Source: Achromobacter sp. ASV32 (GTDB taxonomy: Bacteria; Pseudomonadota; Gammaproteobacteria; Burkholderiales; Burkholderiaceae_B). Taken from it: 64,000 nt of DNA. The notes under the pieces were generated by a model, which made no database searches, had not been told where the DNA came from, and saw nothing but the letters and a program-made list of their open reading frames with translations. The position numbers and the translations under genes are program-made. The stretch is taken from contig NZ_JAELTJ010000006.1 in the NCBI RefSeq assembly GCF_016428805.1, forward strand, positions 38,617 through 102,616. Direction: 5' to 3'. Shown piece by piece: positions 1-8,283 of the stretch (within the stretch, counting starts at the first letter, position 1; each line of letters begins with the position of its first letter).

Positions 1-432
1 GAACTGGCCGTCGTCGTGCGCCAGGCTGAAATTGATGGCGTCGATCCGGTTGCGGTATTTTTCCGAGTTGGCCTGCATGTGCGAGCGGCCGATGGAATGG
101 CTGGATTTCAGCCCCAGCGCCTGCTCGATGTGGCTGACGAAGGTGCCGAACAGGTCCAGGAAAATCCCGTTCGCCTGTCGAACACGTGACAGGATGTCGG
201 GGTTGACCAGGGTGCTGAAAACAATCGGGGGCACCCCGGCGTCCAGGGCGCTGCGGTCGATGCGCGCGGCCACTTCGGCGGCCTTTTCCAGCGTGTCGAC
301 AAACGGCAGCCGGACGGGCTTGAAATCGACTTCCTCGAACTGGGAAAGCACTGACTGGCTGAAGGTTTCCGCAGTGATGCCGGTACTGTCGGAAACGATG
401 TATACCGTGCGTACGATCGGGGTAGATGTCAT
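1..432 (-). CDS. ppsR: PEP synthase regulatory protein (kinase/pyrophosphorylase), 3' part cut off by window edge
   Basis: Reading leftward from an ATG at 432, 144 codons stay open to the window edge, so only the N-terminal half is present. The N-terminus has the family signature VSDSTGITAET (about residues 13-23) of DUF299/PSRP proteins. These inactivate PEP synthase by ADP-dependent threonine phosphorylation and reactivate it by Pi-dependent dephosphorylation. The P-loop lies in the missing C-terminal half and cannot be checked. The gene is divergent from ppsA, its expected target, across a 193-base spacer rich in inverted repeats. Identification is strong from motif and context. Confidence 0.93.
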   Translation of the reverse strand, partial: MTSTPIVRTVYIVSDSTGITAETFSQSVLSQFEEVDFKPVRLPFVDTLEKAAEVAARIDRSALDAGVPPIVFSTLVNPDILSRVRQANGIFLDLFGTFVSHIEQALGLKSSHSIGRSHMQANSEKYRNRIDAINFSLAHDDGQF

Positions 433-466
433 GTGTAAAAAATTCCAACCAGGCAGATGGCCGGAT

Positions 467-594
467 GTGCTCGTACGAGTACAATCAGGCCCCTATAAGT
501 CACCCCAAGGGCGGTCCAAGGCCAGTTTGGTCAGCGCAGTCGGATCGGCAATTTCCGGGCATTCGCCGGGCGCCGAATCTGCATTGACCAAACT
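467..594. promoter_or_regulatory. ppsR-ppsA divergent control region with palindromes
   Basis: Two symmetric elements are visible. A 10-bp palindrome CTCGTACGAG lies at 470-479, extendable to 467-482 with one mismatch. A long-range inverted repeat has 10-bp perfect arms, AGTTTGGTCA at 524-533 and TGACCAAACT at 585-594, with 51 bases between. The second ends about 30 bases before the ppsA start, so it could fold in the ppsA leader RNA or be a split operator. No function is known to me; the symmetry is seen, the role is inferred. Confidence 0.5.
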
Positions 595-625
595 CGCTTT
601 CATTCCATTGTAAAAGGTGACTTCA

Positions 626-2992
626 ATGTCGTATGTTGTTTTGTTCGAGCAGCTCCGCATGACGGACGTGGACTCGGTAGGAGGCAAGAACGCATCACTA
701 GGCGAAATGATCAGCCAGCTGTCTGGCGCGGGTGTCCGCGTGCCGGGCGGCTTTGCCACGACCGCTGATGCTTTCCGTGACTTTCTCAAGGCCTCGGGCC
801 TGGATAAGCGCATCGCCGAACGCCTGACCACGCTGAACCCCGAAGACGTGCGCGAACTGGCCAACGCCGGCTCGCAGATCCGCCAATGGATCATCGACGC
901 GCCGTTCTCGGCCGAATTCGAATCGCAGATCCGCGACGCCTTTGCCAAGCTCGACGCTGACGGCAAGGGCTCGTTCGCCGTGCGCTCGTCCGCCACGGCC
1001 GAAGACCTGCCCGACGCCTCGTTCGCCGGCCAGCAGGAAACCTTCCTGAACGTGGTGGGCATCGACGACGTGCTGGACAAGATCCGCCACGTGTTTGCCT
1101 CGCTCTACAACGACCGCGCCATTTCCTACCGCGTGCACAAGGGCTACGCCCACGCTGATGTGGCCCTGTCGGCCGGCATCCAGCGCATGGTGCGCTCGGA
1201 CAAGGGCAGCGCAGGCGTGATGTTCACCATCGATACCGAATCGGGCTTCCAGGACGTGGTGTTCATCACCTCGTCGTACGGCCTGGGCGAAACGGTGGTG
1301 CAGGGCGCCGTCAACCCCGACGAGTTCTACGTCTTCAAGCCCACGCTGGCCCAGGGCCATTTCCCCATCGTCGGCCGCCGCATCGGTTCGAAGCTGATCA
1401 AGATGGAATTCGACCCCGAGCGTCCGGAAGGCCGCGCCGTGCGCACGGTCGACGTGCCCGTGTCCGAGCGCAACCGCTATTCGCTGACCGACGACGAGGT
1501 CAATGAACTGGCCCGCTATGCCGTCATCATCGAAAAGCATTACGGCCGCCCGATGGACATCGAGTGGGGCCGCGACGGCGTCGACGGCAAGATCTACATC
1601 CTGCAGGCGCGCCCGGAAACGGTGAAGTCGCAGCAGGGCGCCAACGACGTGCAGCAGCGCTACCGCCTGAAGGCCACCGGCCAGGTCCTGATCACCGGCC
1701 GCGCCATTGGCCAGAAGATCGGTGCGGGCCCGGTGCGCGTGGTCGGCGATATCTCCGACATGGACAAGGTGCAGCCCGGCGACGTGCTGGTCACCGACAT
1801 GACCGACCCCAACTGGGAACCGGTCATGAAGCGCGCCTCGGCAATCGTCACCAACCGCGGCGGCCGTACCTGCCACGCGGCGATCATCGCGCGTGAACTC
1901 GGTATTCCGGCCGTGGTGGGTTGCGGCAACGCCACCGACCTGCTCAAAGAAGGCCAGGCCGTGACCGTGTCGTGCGCCGAAGGCGACGAGGGCCGCATCT
2001 ATGACGGCCTGATCGAGACCGAAGTCGAGGAAGTGCGCCGTGGCGACATGCCCGCCATCGATCTGAAGATCATGATGAACGTGGGCAACCCCCAGCTGGC
2101 GTTCGACTTTGCCCAGATCCCCAACGGCGGCGTGGGCCTGGCGCGTCTGGAATTCATCATCAACAACAACATCGGTATCCACCCGAAGGCGGTGCTGGAC
2201 TACCCGAACGTCGACGGCGAGCTCAAGAAGGCTGTGGAATCGGCCGCCCGTGGCCATGCCAGCCCGCGCGCGTTCTTCGTCGAGAAGATGGCCGAAGGCG
2301 TGGCCACGATCGCGGCCGCGTTCTATCCCAAGCCGGTCATCGTGCGCATGTCGGACTTCAAGTCCAACGAGTACCGCAAGCTGGTGGGCGGTTCGCGCTA
2401 CGAGCCCGAGGAAGAGAACCCCATGCTGGGCTTTCGCGGCGCGTCGCGCTACATCGCCGAGGACTTCGCCGAGTGCTTCCGCATGGAATGCGAAGCCCTC
2501 AAGAAGGTGCGCGACGACATGGGCCTGACCAACGTCGAGATCATGGTGCCGTTCGTGCGCACGCTGGGCCAGGCCGAGAAGGTCGTGAACCTGCTCGCCA
2601 AGCACGGCCTGGCGCGCGGCGAAAACGGCCTGAAGCTGATCATGATGTGCGAAGTGCCGTCCAACGCGATCCTGGCCGACGAGTTCCTGCAATTCTTCGA
2701 CGGTTTCTCGATCGGCTCGAACGATATGACGCAGCTGACGCTGGGTCTGGACCGCGACTCGGGCATGGAGCTGCTGGCTGCCGACTTCGACGAACGCGAC
2801 GAAGCCGTGAAGTTCATGCTGCGCCGCGCGATCAAGGCGTGCCTGGCCGCCAACAAGTACGTGGGTATCTGCGGCCAAGGCCCCAGCGACCACCCGGACT
2901 TCGCGCAATGGCTCAAGGACGAGGGCATCCTGTCGATGTCGCTCAACCCGGACACCGTTGTCGACACCTGGCAGCGCCTGGCCAAGCAATAA
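626..2992 (+). CDS. ppsA: phosphoenolpyruvate synthase
   Basis: PEP synthase converts pyruvate, ATP and water to PEP, AMP and phosphate, the entry to gluconeogenesis from three-carbon acids. The 788-residue product matches the family length. Visible are the N-terminal pyruvate/ATP-binding domain ([11 protein letters not shown] near residue 17), the swivelling phosphohistidine domain with GGRTCHAAI (His about 417) and the C-terminal PEP/pyruvate barrel ending in [11 protein letters not shown] with the catalytic Cys about 749. A GTG at 617 is in frame, but the ATG at 626 is preferred because AAAGGTGA (613-620) is then a well placed ribosome site. The gene is monocistronic with a strong terminator and divergent from its regulator ppsR. 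Confidence 0.97.
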   Translation: MSYVVLFEQLRMTDVDSVGGKNASLGEMISQLSGAGVRVPGGFATTADAFRDFLKASGLDKRIAERLTTLNPEDVRELANAGSQIRQWIIDAPFSAEFESQIRDAFAKLDADGKGSFAVRSSATAEDLPDASFAGQQETFLNVVGIDDVLDKIRHVFASLYNDRAISYRVHKGYAHADVALSAGIQRMVRSDKGSAGVMFTIDTESGFQDVVFITSSYGLGETVVQGAVNPDEFYVFKPTLAQGHFPIVGRRIGSKLIKMEFDPERPEGRAVRTVDVPVSERNRYSLTDDEVNELARYAVIIEKHYGRPMDIEWGRDGVDGKIYILQARPETVKSQQGANDVQQRYRLKATGQVLITGRAIGQKIGAGPVRVVGDISDMDKVQPGDVLVTDMTDPNWEPVMKRASAIVTNRGGRTCHAAIIARELGIPAVVGCGNATDLLKEGQAVTVSCAEGDEGRIYDGLIETEVEEVRRGDMPAIDLKIMMNVGNPQLAFDFAQIPNGGVGLARLEFIINNNIGIHPKAVLDYPNVDGELKKAVESAARGHASPRAFFVEKMAEGVATIAAAFYPKPVIVRMSDFKSNEYRKLVGGSRYEPEEENPMLGFRGASRYIAEDFAECFRMECEALKKVRDDMGLTNVEIMVPFVRTLGQAEKVVNLLAKHGLARGENGLKLIMMCEVPSNAILADEFLQFFDGFSIGSNDMTQLTLGLDRDSGMELLAADFDERDEAVKFMLRRAIKACLAANKYVGICGQGPSDHPDFAQWLKDEGILSMSLNPDTVVDTWQRLAKQ

Positions 2993-3012
2993 CGGGCAAG
3001 TGCAGGCAAGCA

Positions 3013-3042
3013 GCCCGCGCCGGAGACGGCGCGGGCTTTTTC
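3013..3042 (+). terminator. rho-independent terminator of ppsA
   Basis: A perfect 9-bp GC stem (GCCCGCGCC 3013-3021, GGCGCGGGC 3028-3036) with a 6-base loop is followed by TTTTT. It starts 20 bases after the ppsA stop codon. Confidence 0.9.
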
Positions 3043-3053
3043 TTGCCTGCGCG

Positions 3054-3632
3054 CTATGCGGATTTCTCGGCAATGACCTCCCACAGTGCTTTCGGCTTGC
3101 GGTATTTGCGCGTGGTCAGCGCCTGCCGCGATACCGGGCGCCAGCCGTGGGCGAACAGGCGCTGAACCGCCTGTTCGTCGAAGAAGCGCTTGGGTTGGCC
3201 GTCGACCAGGTACAGGTTGTCTTCGAGACGCTTGCCGCGCCCCGCGCCGAAGTGCCGGTCTTCGGTGGAATTGAGCCGACACAGCAGCAGCCCGCCGGGT
3301 TTCAGGCAGGCGTGGAGCCTGTTGACGATCGCTGCGGTGTCGGACCAGGAGAAGTAGTGCAATGACAGGCTCGCGATGATGGCCCCGAACGGTTCGGTAT
3401 CGGCGGGCGGCCAGTCAAGTACGTCCGCCTGCCTGATGCGCGCCGTTGGCGCCCGCATGCTGGCGATGGCGACGTTGGCGGCAGACAGGTCGAACGCGGC
3501 GACCGCAAGCCCGGCGCGGATCAGCGTCACCGTGTCGTCGCCCTGGCCGCAGCCCACTTCAAGCACCGGGGCAGCGCCGGCGCGCGCCAGGATCAGGGGT
3601 AGCCAGCGATCGAGCCAAGGGTCAGCGAACAT
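3054..3632 (-). CDS. class I SAM-dependent methyltransferase
   Basis: The 192-residue product has the Rossmann motif I VLEVGCGQGDD followed by an acidic residue at the end of the second strand (FDLSAAN), and the late motif LKPGGLLLCRLN, typical of methyltransferase domain 25/11 enzymes. The substrate is not evident. The open frame extends upstream, but the ATG at 3632 is favoured because AAAGG stands about 9 bases before it and the protein then begins at the domain (MFADPWLDRWL). It is convergent with ppsA and separated from it by the ppsA terminator. Confidence 0.8.
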   Translation of the reverse strand: MFADPWLDRWLPLILARAGAAPVLEVGCGQGDDTVTLIRAGLAVAAFDLSAANVAIASMRAPTARIRQADVLDWPPADTEPFGAIIASLSLHYFSWSDTAAIVNRLHACLKPGGLLLCRLNSTEDRHFGAGRGKRLEDNLYLVDGQPKRFFDEQAVQRLFAHGWRPVSRQALTTRKYRKPKALWEVIAEKSA

Positions 3633-3687
3633 GCGGGGGCCTTTCAGGCAAACAGGGAGAAGGGGGCGGCGGCGCGCGCTGTCGGCA

Positions 3688-3876
3688 TCAGGCGCCATTG
3701 GGCGGTACCCGGAAGCCCTCGGTGACGGCTTTTTCGGCCCGTCGAAGGGCCGCCGCCGTCCAGGCCAGCAGCCGTCCGGGCGTGCAGCCCAACGCGGGCA
3801 GGCAGGGCGTCGGGTCGGGCGTGGCCGGCGCAGCGGTTTTCTGAAGGGCGCGGGGCAGGGGAATTCGGCGGTTCAT
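3688..3876 (-). CDS. small hypothetical protein (62 aa), doubtful
   Basis: This is an open frame of 62 codons starting at ATG 3876, rich in Pro and Ala with basic residues, and divergent from the LysR gene. I recognise no domain. It sits where a LysR-controlled target would be expected and precedes the methyltransferase by 56 bases, but there is no convincing ribosome site. It may be a chance frame; the region 3633-3948 otherwise holds only the palindrome at 3921-3943. Confidence 0.25.
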   Translation of the reverse strand: MNRRIPLPRALQKTAAPATPDPTPCLPALGCTPGRLLAWTAAALRRAEKAVTEGFRVPPNGA

Positions 3877-3920
3877 GGCGCAGCATGTTCGGCGATCGGG
3901 TAGCATCCGTAAAGTTGAAG

Positions 3921-3943
3921 TTAATGACCTGATTAGTCATGAA
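3921..3943. promoter_or_regulatory. inverted repeat directly before the LysR gene (likely operator)
   Basis: TTAATGAC at 3921-3928 and GTCATGAA at 3936-3943 form 8-base arms with one mismatch around a 7-base spacer, overall a T-N11-A-like symmetric LysR site. It ends 5 bases before the LysR start codon, leaving no room for a normal ribosome site and suggesting autoregulation. Inference from symmetry and position. Confidence 0.5.
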
Positions 3944-3948
3944 TTCTG

Positions 3949-4836
3949 ATGCGTAACCTGAACCTGGATCATGTGCAGACCCTGGTCGCGATTGCCGACC
4001 TGGGTACTTTCGCGGCTGCCGCACAGGCCTTGCATCTGGCGCCGCCCACCATCAGCCTGCACGTCAAGGAACTGGAAGCACGCATGCAGGCCGCGCTTTT
4101 CGTGCGGGGCCGCAGGCAGGCGGACCTGACGCCCGCGGGCCGGGCGCTGGTGCAGGAAGGGCGCAAGCTGCTGTCCGCCAGTGACGAGCTGATTGATCTG
4201 GTGCGGCGGCGCGCCGCGGGCGGGCAAGGGCTGGTGCGAGTCGGCGTGTCGGCCGGGGTGGGCGTGCGGTGGTTGCCGCGGATGCTGGATGCCCTGGGCC
4301 GGCGCAACCCCGGGGTCGAGCTGAAGCTGGAAGGGGTGGGGTCCGCCGAGGCCATGTCGCGGCTGCACGCCGGCACGCTCGACATTGGCCTGGTCGCCAG
4401 TCCCCAGCCCGCCGTGGCCGGTGTGGTGCAGACGCCCTGGCGCAACGACGCCATGGTGGCGCTGGTGCCAGCGGCCTGGGAGGCGCCGGATCCGGTAACG
4501 CCAGACTGGCTGGCGACCCGGCGCTGGGCCGCGTTTGCGCCTGGAACGCAGATGCACGGCCTGATCGCGGCGTGGTTCGGCCAGGCGGGCTTGAATCCGC
4601 GCCCCTTTCTGACCTTGAGCCATCCGGGGGCGCTGACGCATCTGGCGCTGGCCAATCAGAGCGCCGCGATCTTGCCGCTGGAAGAGGTGGAGGACCTGCA
4701 ACGCGCGCCGGACGTGCATGTGCGCTCGCTGTTTCCGCCGCTCATGCGTCCGATGGCCGTGGCCTATCGGCGCTCGCCGCCGCCCGGCGAGGCGATGGCC
4801 GCGGTCTTGGGGGTGCTGGCGCAGTTCGGCAGTTGA
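3949..4836 (+). CDS. LysR-family transcriptional regulator
   Basis: The 295-residue protein has the usual LysR layout: an N-terminal winged helix (about 3-62, with LDHVQTLVAIADLGTFAAAA and TISLHVKELE) and a C-terminal effector domain with periplasmic-binding-protein fold (about 90-290). The effector is unknown. No Shine-Dalgarno sequence is visible before ATG 3949; the start is set by the start of the HTH. Its neighbours give no obvious catabolic target, so autoregulation or a distant target is possible. Confidence 0.9.
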   Translation: MRNLNLDHVQTLVAIADLGTFAAAAQALHLAPPTISLHVKELEARMQAALFVRGRRQADLTPAGRALVQEGRKLLSASDELIDLVRRRAAGGQGLVRVGVSAGVGVRWLPRMLDALGRRNPGVELKLEGVGSAEAMSRLHAGTLDIGLVASPQPAVAGVVQTPWRNDAMVALVPAAWEAPDPVTPDWLATRRWAAFAPGTQMHGLIAAWFGQAGLNPRPFLTLSHPGALTHLALANQSAAILPLEEVEDLQRAPDVHVRSLFPPLMRPMAVAYRRSPPPGEAMAAVLGVLAQFGS

Positions 4837-4874
4837 ACGTTGCGGCCCCTGCGGGCCGCGATTCGCGCCTGTGG

Positions 4875-5717
4875 CTATGCTGCCTGGGCTTCCCGCGCGA
4901 TGAGCTCGCGCTTGCGGTCGATGCCCCAGCGGTAGCCGGCCAGCGACCCGTCGGTGCGCACCACGCGGTGGCAGGGAATGGCCAGGGCGATGTGATTGGT
5001 GGCGCAGGCGCGGGCCACGGCGCGCACGGCGCGGGGCGAGCCGATGCGTTCGGCGATATCGGTATAGGTGGCGGTGACGCCCACCGGAATCTCGCGCAGC
5101 GCTTCCCACACCCGGCGTTGGAAGGCAGTGCCGCGCACGTCCAGCGGCAGGTGCAGACCGACGGACGGGTTTTCGACGAAGCCGACCACGGCGGCCATCC
5201 ATTGCTCGAATTCGTGATCGGCGCCGATCAGCCGGGCAGCCTTGAAGCGGTCCTGCAGGTCACGCACCAGTTGTTCGGGGTCTTCGTGCAGCGCGATTTC
5301 GCAGATGCCGGTGTCGCTGGCGGCGACCAGCAGCGCGCCCAGCGAGCATTGGCCCACCGCGAAGCGGATCTCGACCCCCGCGCCGTCCTTGCGGAACGCC
5401 GTGGGCGTCATGCCCAGGATGGCGGGCGCGGCCTCGTAGAAGCGGCCGCTGGAATTGAACCCGGCGCCGTACATGGCGTCGGTGACGCTGGCACCTTGCC
5501 GCAACTGCTGGCGGGTGCGGTCGGCGCGCAGCGCGCTGGCGTAGGCCTTGGGCGTGATGCCGGTAGCCGCCTTGAACAGGCGATGGAAGTGGAACCGGCT
5601 CATGCCGGCCTGTTCGGCCAGCGTGTTCAGGTCGGGCGGCTGCTCGGCTTCGAGTGCGCGGCAGGCGCGTTCGATGGCGGCGGCATGCTGTTTGCTCAAG
5701 GGGGCGGCTTGGGTCAT
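4875..5717 (-). CDS. Ada-like protein: AraC DNA-binding domain fused to O6-methylguanine-DNA methyltransferase
   Basis: The 280-residue protein joins an AraC-type HTH (about 10-105; LAEQAGMSRFHFHRLFKAATG) to a methylated-DNA-protein-cysteine methyltransferase domain (about 110-280) with the suicide motif IPCHRV (Cys about 249). It should move methyl groups from O6-methylguanine to itself and act as a DNA-binding regulator. The N-terminal zinc domain of E. coli Ada, which carries the phosphotriester-accepting Cys, is absent. The start at 5717 is chosen because AGGAG lies 8 bases upstream; the longer frame has no ribosome site. Confidence 0.9.
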   Translation of the reverse strand: MTQAAPLSKQHAAAIERACRALEAEQPPDLNTLAEQAGMSRFHFHRLFKAATGITPKAYASALRADRTRQQLRQGASVTDAMYGAGFNSSGRFYEAAPAILGMTPTAFRKDGAGVEIRFAVGQCSLGALLVAASDTGICEIALHEDPEQLVRDLQDRFKAARLIGADHEFEQWMAAVVGFVENPSVGLHLPLDVRGTAFQRRVWEALREIPVGVTATYTDIAERIGSPRAVRAVARACATNHIALAIPCHRVVRTDGSLAGYRWGIDRKRELIAREAQAA

Positions 5718-5831
5718 GAGGGGGCTCCTGGGCGCGGGGATTGATGCGCTTTTGGGTATGTTCTCAAAGGCCGCTTGCCGCCGCACTCCGGTTGTTGCGG
5801 GCGCCTTCCCACGCCGCCGCACGCGCGGGCT

Positions 5832-6569
5832 TCAGGCCGGCGCGTAGGCATCCAGGAAGCGGCGCACCAGTTCGCCGGATACGGGCGTGGCCCGCACGTT
5901 GGCGGACAGGCCCGGGACGTCGAGGTTTTCGGCGGCATAGCGACGGCCGAAGCGTTCGAGATGGGCGCGCACGAAGTCCGGGCCGAATTCGGGGTGGAAC
6001 TGGGTCGAGAAAATATTGCGGCCGATGCGGATCATCTGGTGCTCGTCCAGGTCGGAGCGCGCCAGCACCGCCGCGCCGGGCGGCGGCTGCAACACGGTCT
6101 GGGCGTGCAGCATCTGGGCCGGGAAGGTGGGCGGCAGGCCCGCCAGCAGCTTGTCGCCAGCGGCCGCGGGCAGCAGCTCGACGGTCTGGGTGCCGACTTC
6201 GCGGCCGGCCGGGTTGTAGCCGACCTTGCCGCCCAGGGCGTGCGTCAGCAGCTGGTGCCCGTAGCAGATGCCGAACATGGGCAGGCCGGCGGCAGCGGCT
6301 TCGCGCAGCCAGGCGGCGGTGGCTTCGCTCCAGGGTTCCAGATCGGTGACCATGGCGGGCGAGCCGGTGATCAGGGCCGCGCGGTAGTGATCGGGGGCGC
6401 GAGGGCGTTCGCCGGCGTGGACGGCAACGACTTCGAGCGCATCGGGGGCCAGGCCCGAGGCTCGGGCGAGCTGTTCGGCATAGCCGCCAAACTGGCTTTT
6501 GAGGGTGTCGTCCGGGTCGCCCGTGTGCAGAATCAGGACGGGGCGGACTGAGGGTATTGCAGCGGTCAT
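5832..6569 (-). CDS. class I glutamine amidotransferase (GMP synthase-like GATase domain)
   Basis: The 245-residue single-domain protein has the triad of class I glutamine amidotransferases: nucleophile Cys about 102 in GICYGHQLL, and His 192/Glu 194 in STQFHPEF. It lacks any synthetase domain, like stand-alone YfeJ-type GATases whose amide acceptor is unknown. It could be a glutaminase partner or a hydrolase of gamma-glutamyl compounds. It shares a 166-base divergent promoter region with nfeD, in which ATAATC (6635-6640) and GATTAT (6646-6651) form a small inverted repeat. Confidence 0.85.
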   Translation of the reverse strand: MTAAIPSVRPVLILHTGDPDDTLKSQFGGYAEQLARASGLAPDALEVVAVHAGERPRAPDHYRAALITGSPAMVTDLEPWSEATAAWLREAAAAGLPMFGICYGHQLLTHALGGKVGYNPAGREVGTQTVELLPAAAGDKLLAGLPPTFPAQMLHAQTVLQPPPGAAVLARSDLDEHQMIRIGRNIFSTQFHPEFGPDFVRAHLERFGRRYAAENLDVPGLSANVRATPVSGELVRRFLDAYAPA

Positions 6570-6735
6570 GGAGGCTTATGCGTTGAAGATGCCGGGCGCC
6601 GGGTCGGGCCGGATGGCGAACGCCAGCGCACATCATAATCCAGGCGATTATCCGTGGCGGGGCCGGATGCCCCCGTTGTGTCCCGGAAATACGTACAATC
6701 CGCTGAACAACTCATCCTTTCAGGCGAATTCGACT

Positions 6736-7176
6736 ATGTGGATATGGCTGGGACTGGCCGCGCTGGCCCTTATCGGGGAACTGGCGACGGGAACGTTCTA
6801 CTTGCTGCTCGTGGCCCTGGGCTTGGCCGCGGGCGGTGTCGCCGCGTGGCTGCTGGCCGGCCTGGAATGGCAATTGGTCGCGTGCGGCGTGGTGCTGCTG
6901 CTGGGCCTGCTGCTCCTGCGCAAGACGCGCGTGCTGAAAAAACGCGAGGTCAATTCCGCCCGCAATGCCGACGTCAACCTGGATATCGGCCAGACCGTGA
7001 AAGTCGAGGCCTGGGCCGAGAACGGCACGACCCGGGTCTGGTATCGCGGTGCGCATTGGCAGGCGGAATTGGCCGCGGGCCAGCCGGCCCATGGCGGCGA
7101 ACACATCATTACCGAAATGCGCGGCACGAGCCTGGTCCTGACGCCCAAGAGCGACGCGGCCGGCGCTACCCGCTAG
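6736..7176 (+). CDS. nfeD: NfeD-family membrane protein
   Basis: The 146-residue protein has two to three hydrophobic helices in the first 60 residues and a soluble C-terminal OB-fold (about 80-140; VKVEAWAENGTTRVWYRGAHW). Short NfeD proteins are partners of SPFH-domain proteins in membrane microdomains, and such a gene follows here. The start at ATG 6736 gives the hydrophobic N-terminus MWIWLGLAALALIGE at once; upstream in-frame extension is discarded as it runs into the divergent gene. Confidence 0.85.
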   Translation: MWIWLGLAALALIGELATGTFYLLLVALGLAAGGVAAWLLAGLEWQLVACGVVLLLGLLLLRKTRVLKKREVNSARNADVNLDIGQTVKVEAWAENGTTRVWYRGAHWQAELAAGQPAHGGEHIITEMRGTSLVLTPKSDAAGATR

Positions 7177-7330
7177 CAGGGCCGGCCACGCGGCAAGCGG
7201 GTTTTGCTTTCCGCGCCGGCAGGCCCCACGTACGACCCGAGCCCGCCCCAGGCGGAGCCGGCAGCAGCAGGCGCCCTGGCTATCGCGGGCAGGTGCGCCA
7301 CCGCATTTACCCCAGAAGAGGCTCTACATC

Positions 7331-8257
7331 ATGATCGATACTTCCACTATCGTCCTGCTCGTCATCGTCGCGCTGGCGATCCTGATCGTCATCAAGTCGA
7401 TCGCCATCGTTCCCCAGCAGCATGCCTGGGTGGTGGAACGGCTGGGCAAGTTCGACCGCGTGCTGTCTCCGGGCGCCGGATTCGTGATCCCGTTCATCGA
7501 ACGTGTCTCGTACAAGCACTCGCTCAAGGAAATCCCGCTGGACGTGCCCAGCCAGGTCTGCATTACGCGCGACAACACGCAACTGCAGGTGGACGGGGTG
7601 CTGTACTTCCAGGTGACCGATCCGATGCGTGCATCGTACGGCTCGTCCAACTACATCTCGGCGATCACGCAGCTGGCGCAGACCACGCTGCGCTCGGTGA
7701 TCGGCAAGATGGAACTGGACCGCACCTTTGAAGAACGCGATTCCATCAACAGCAACATCGTGTCTTCGCTGGACGAGGCGGCGCTGAACTGGGGCGTGAA
7801 GGTGCTGCGTTATGAAATCAAGGACTTGACGCCGCCCAACGAGATCCTGCGTTCGATGCAGGCGCAGATCACCGCCGAACGCGAAAAGCGCGCGTTGATC
7901 GCGGCTTCGGAAGGCCGCCGCCAGGAGCAGATCAACATCGCCACCGGCGAACGTGAAGCCGCCATCGCCCGCTCGGAAGGCGAGAAGCAGGCCCAGATCA
8001 ACCAGGCGCAGGGTGAAGCCGCTGCCGTGCTGGCCATTGCGGAAGCCACCGCCAAGGCCATTACGCAAGTGGCCGACGCCGTGCGCCAGCCGGGCGGCAT
8101 GGAAGCGGTCAACCTGAAGGTGGCCGAGCGCTACGTCGAAGCCTTCGGCAACGTGGCCAAGGAAGGCAATACGCTGATCCTGCCGGCCAACCTGGCGGAT
8201 GTCGGCGGCATGATCGCGTCCGCCATGACCATCGTGAAATCCACCCGCAACACCTGA
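7331..8257 (+). CDS. qmcA: SPFH/stomatin-family membrane protease partner
   Basis: The 308-residue protein has one N-terminal membrane anchor (about 5-25), an SPFH/PHB domain (about 25-190; ERLGKFDRVLSPGAGFVIPFIERV) and a coiled coil of EREKRALIAASEGRR-type heptads (about 185-245), as in QmcA/paraslipins. These oligomerise in the inner membrane and modulate FtsH or organise lipid domains. Pairing with nfeD is the standard arrangement; the 154-base gap suggests the second gene may also have its own promoter. AGAGG precedes ATG 7331. Confidence 0.92.
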   Translation: MIDTSTIVLLVIVALAILIVIKSIAIVPQQHAWVVERLGKFDRVLSPGAGFVIPFIERVSYKHSLKEIPLDVPSQVCITRDNTQLQVDGVLYFQVTDPMRASYGSSNYISAITQLAQTTLRSVIGKMELDRTFEERDSINSNIVSSLDEAALNWGVKVLRYEIKDLTPPNEILRSMQAQITAEREKRALIAASEGRRQEQINIATGEREAAIARSEGEKQAQINQAQGEAAAVLAIAEATAKAITQVADAVRQPGGMEAVNLKVAERYVEAFGNVAKEGNTLILPANLADVGGMIASAMTIVKSTRNT

Positions 8258-8283
8258 ACCGCGCGCCGTCAGGCGCACCGCCC

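Noticed and set aside
698..3073. A 791-codon open frame antisense to ppsA
   Set aside because: It mirrors the GC-rich codon bias of ppsA, has no family motif and is rich in His, Arg, Gly and Ala, as expected of an antisense shadow.
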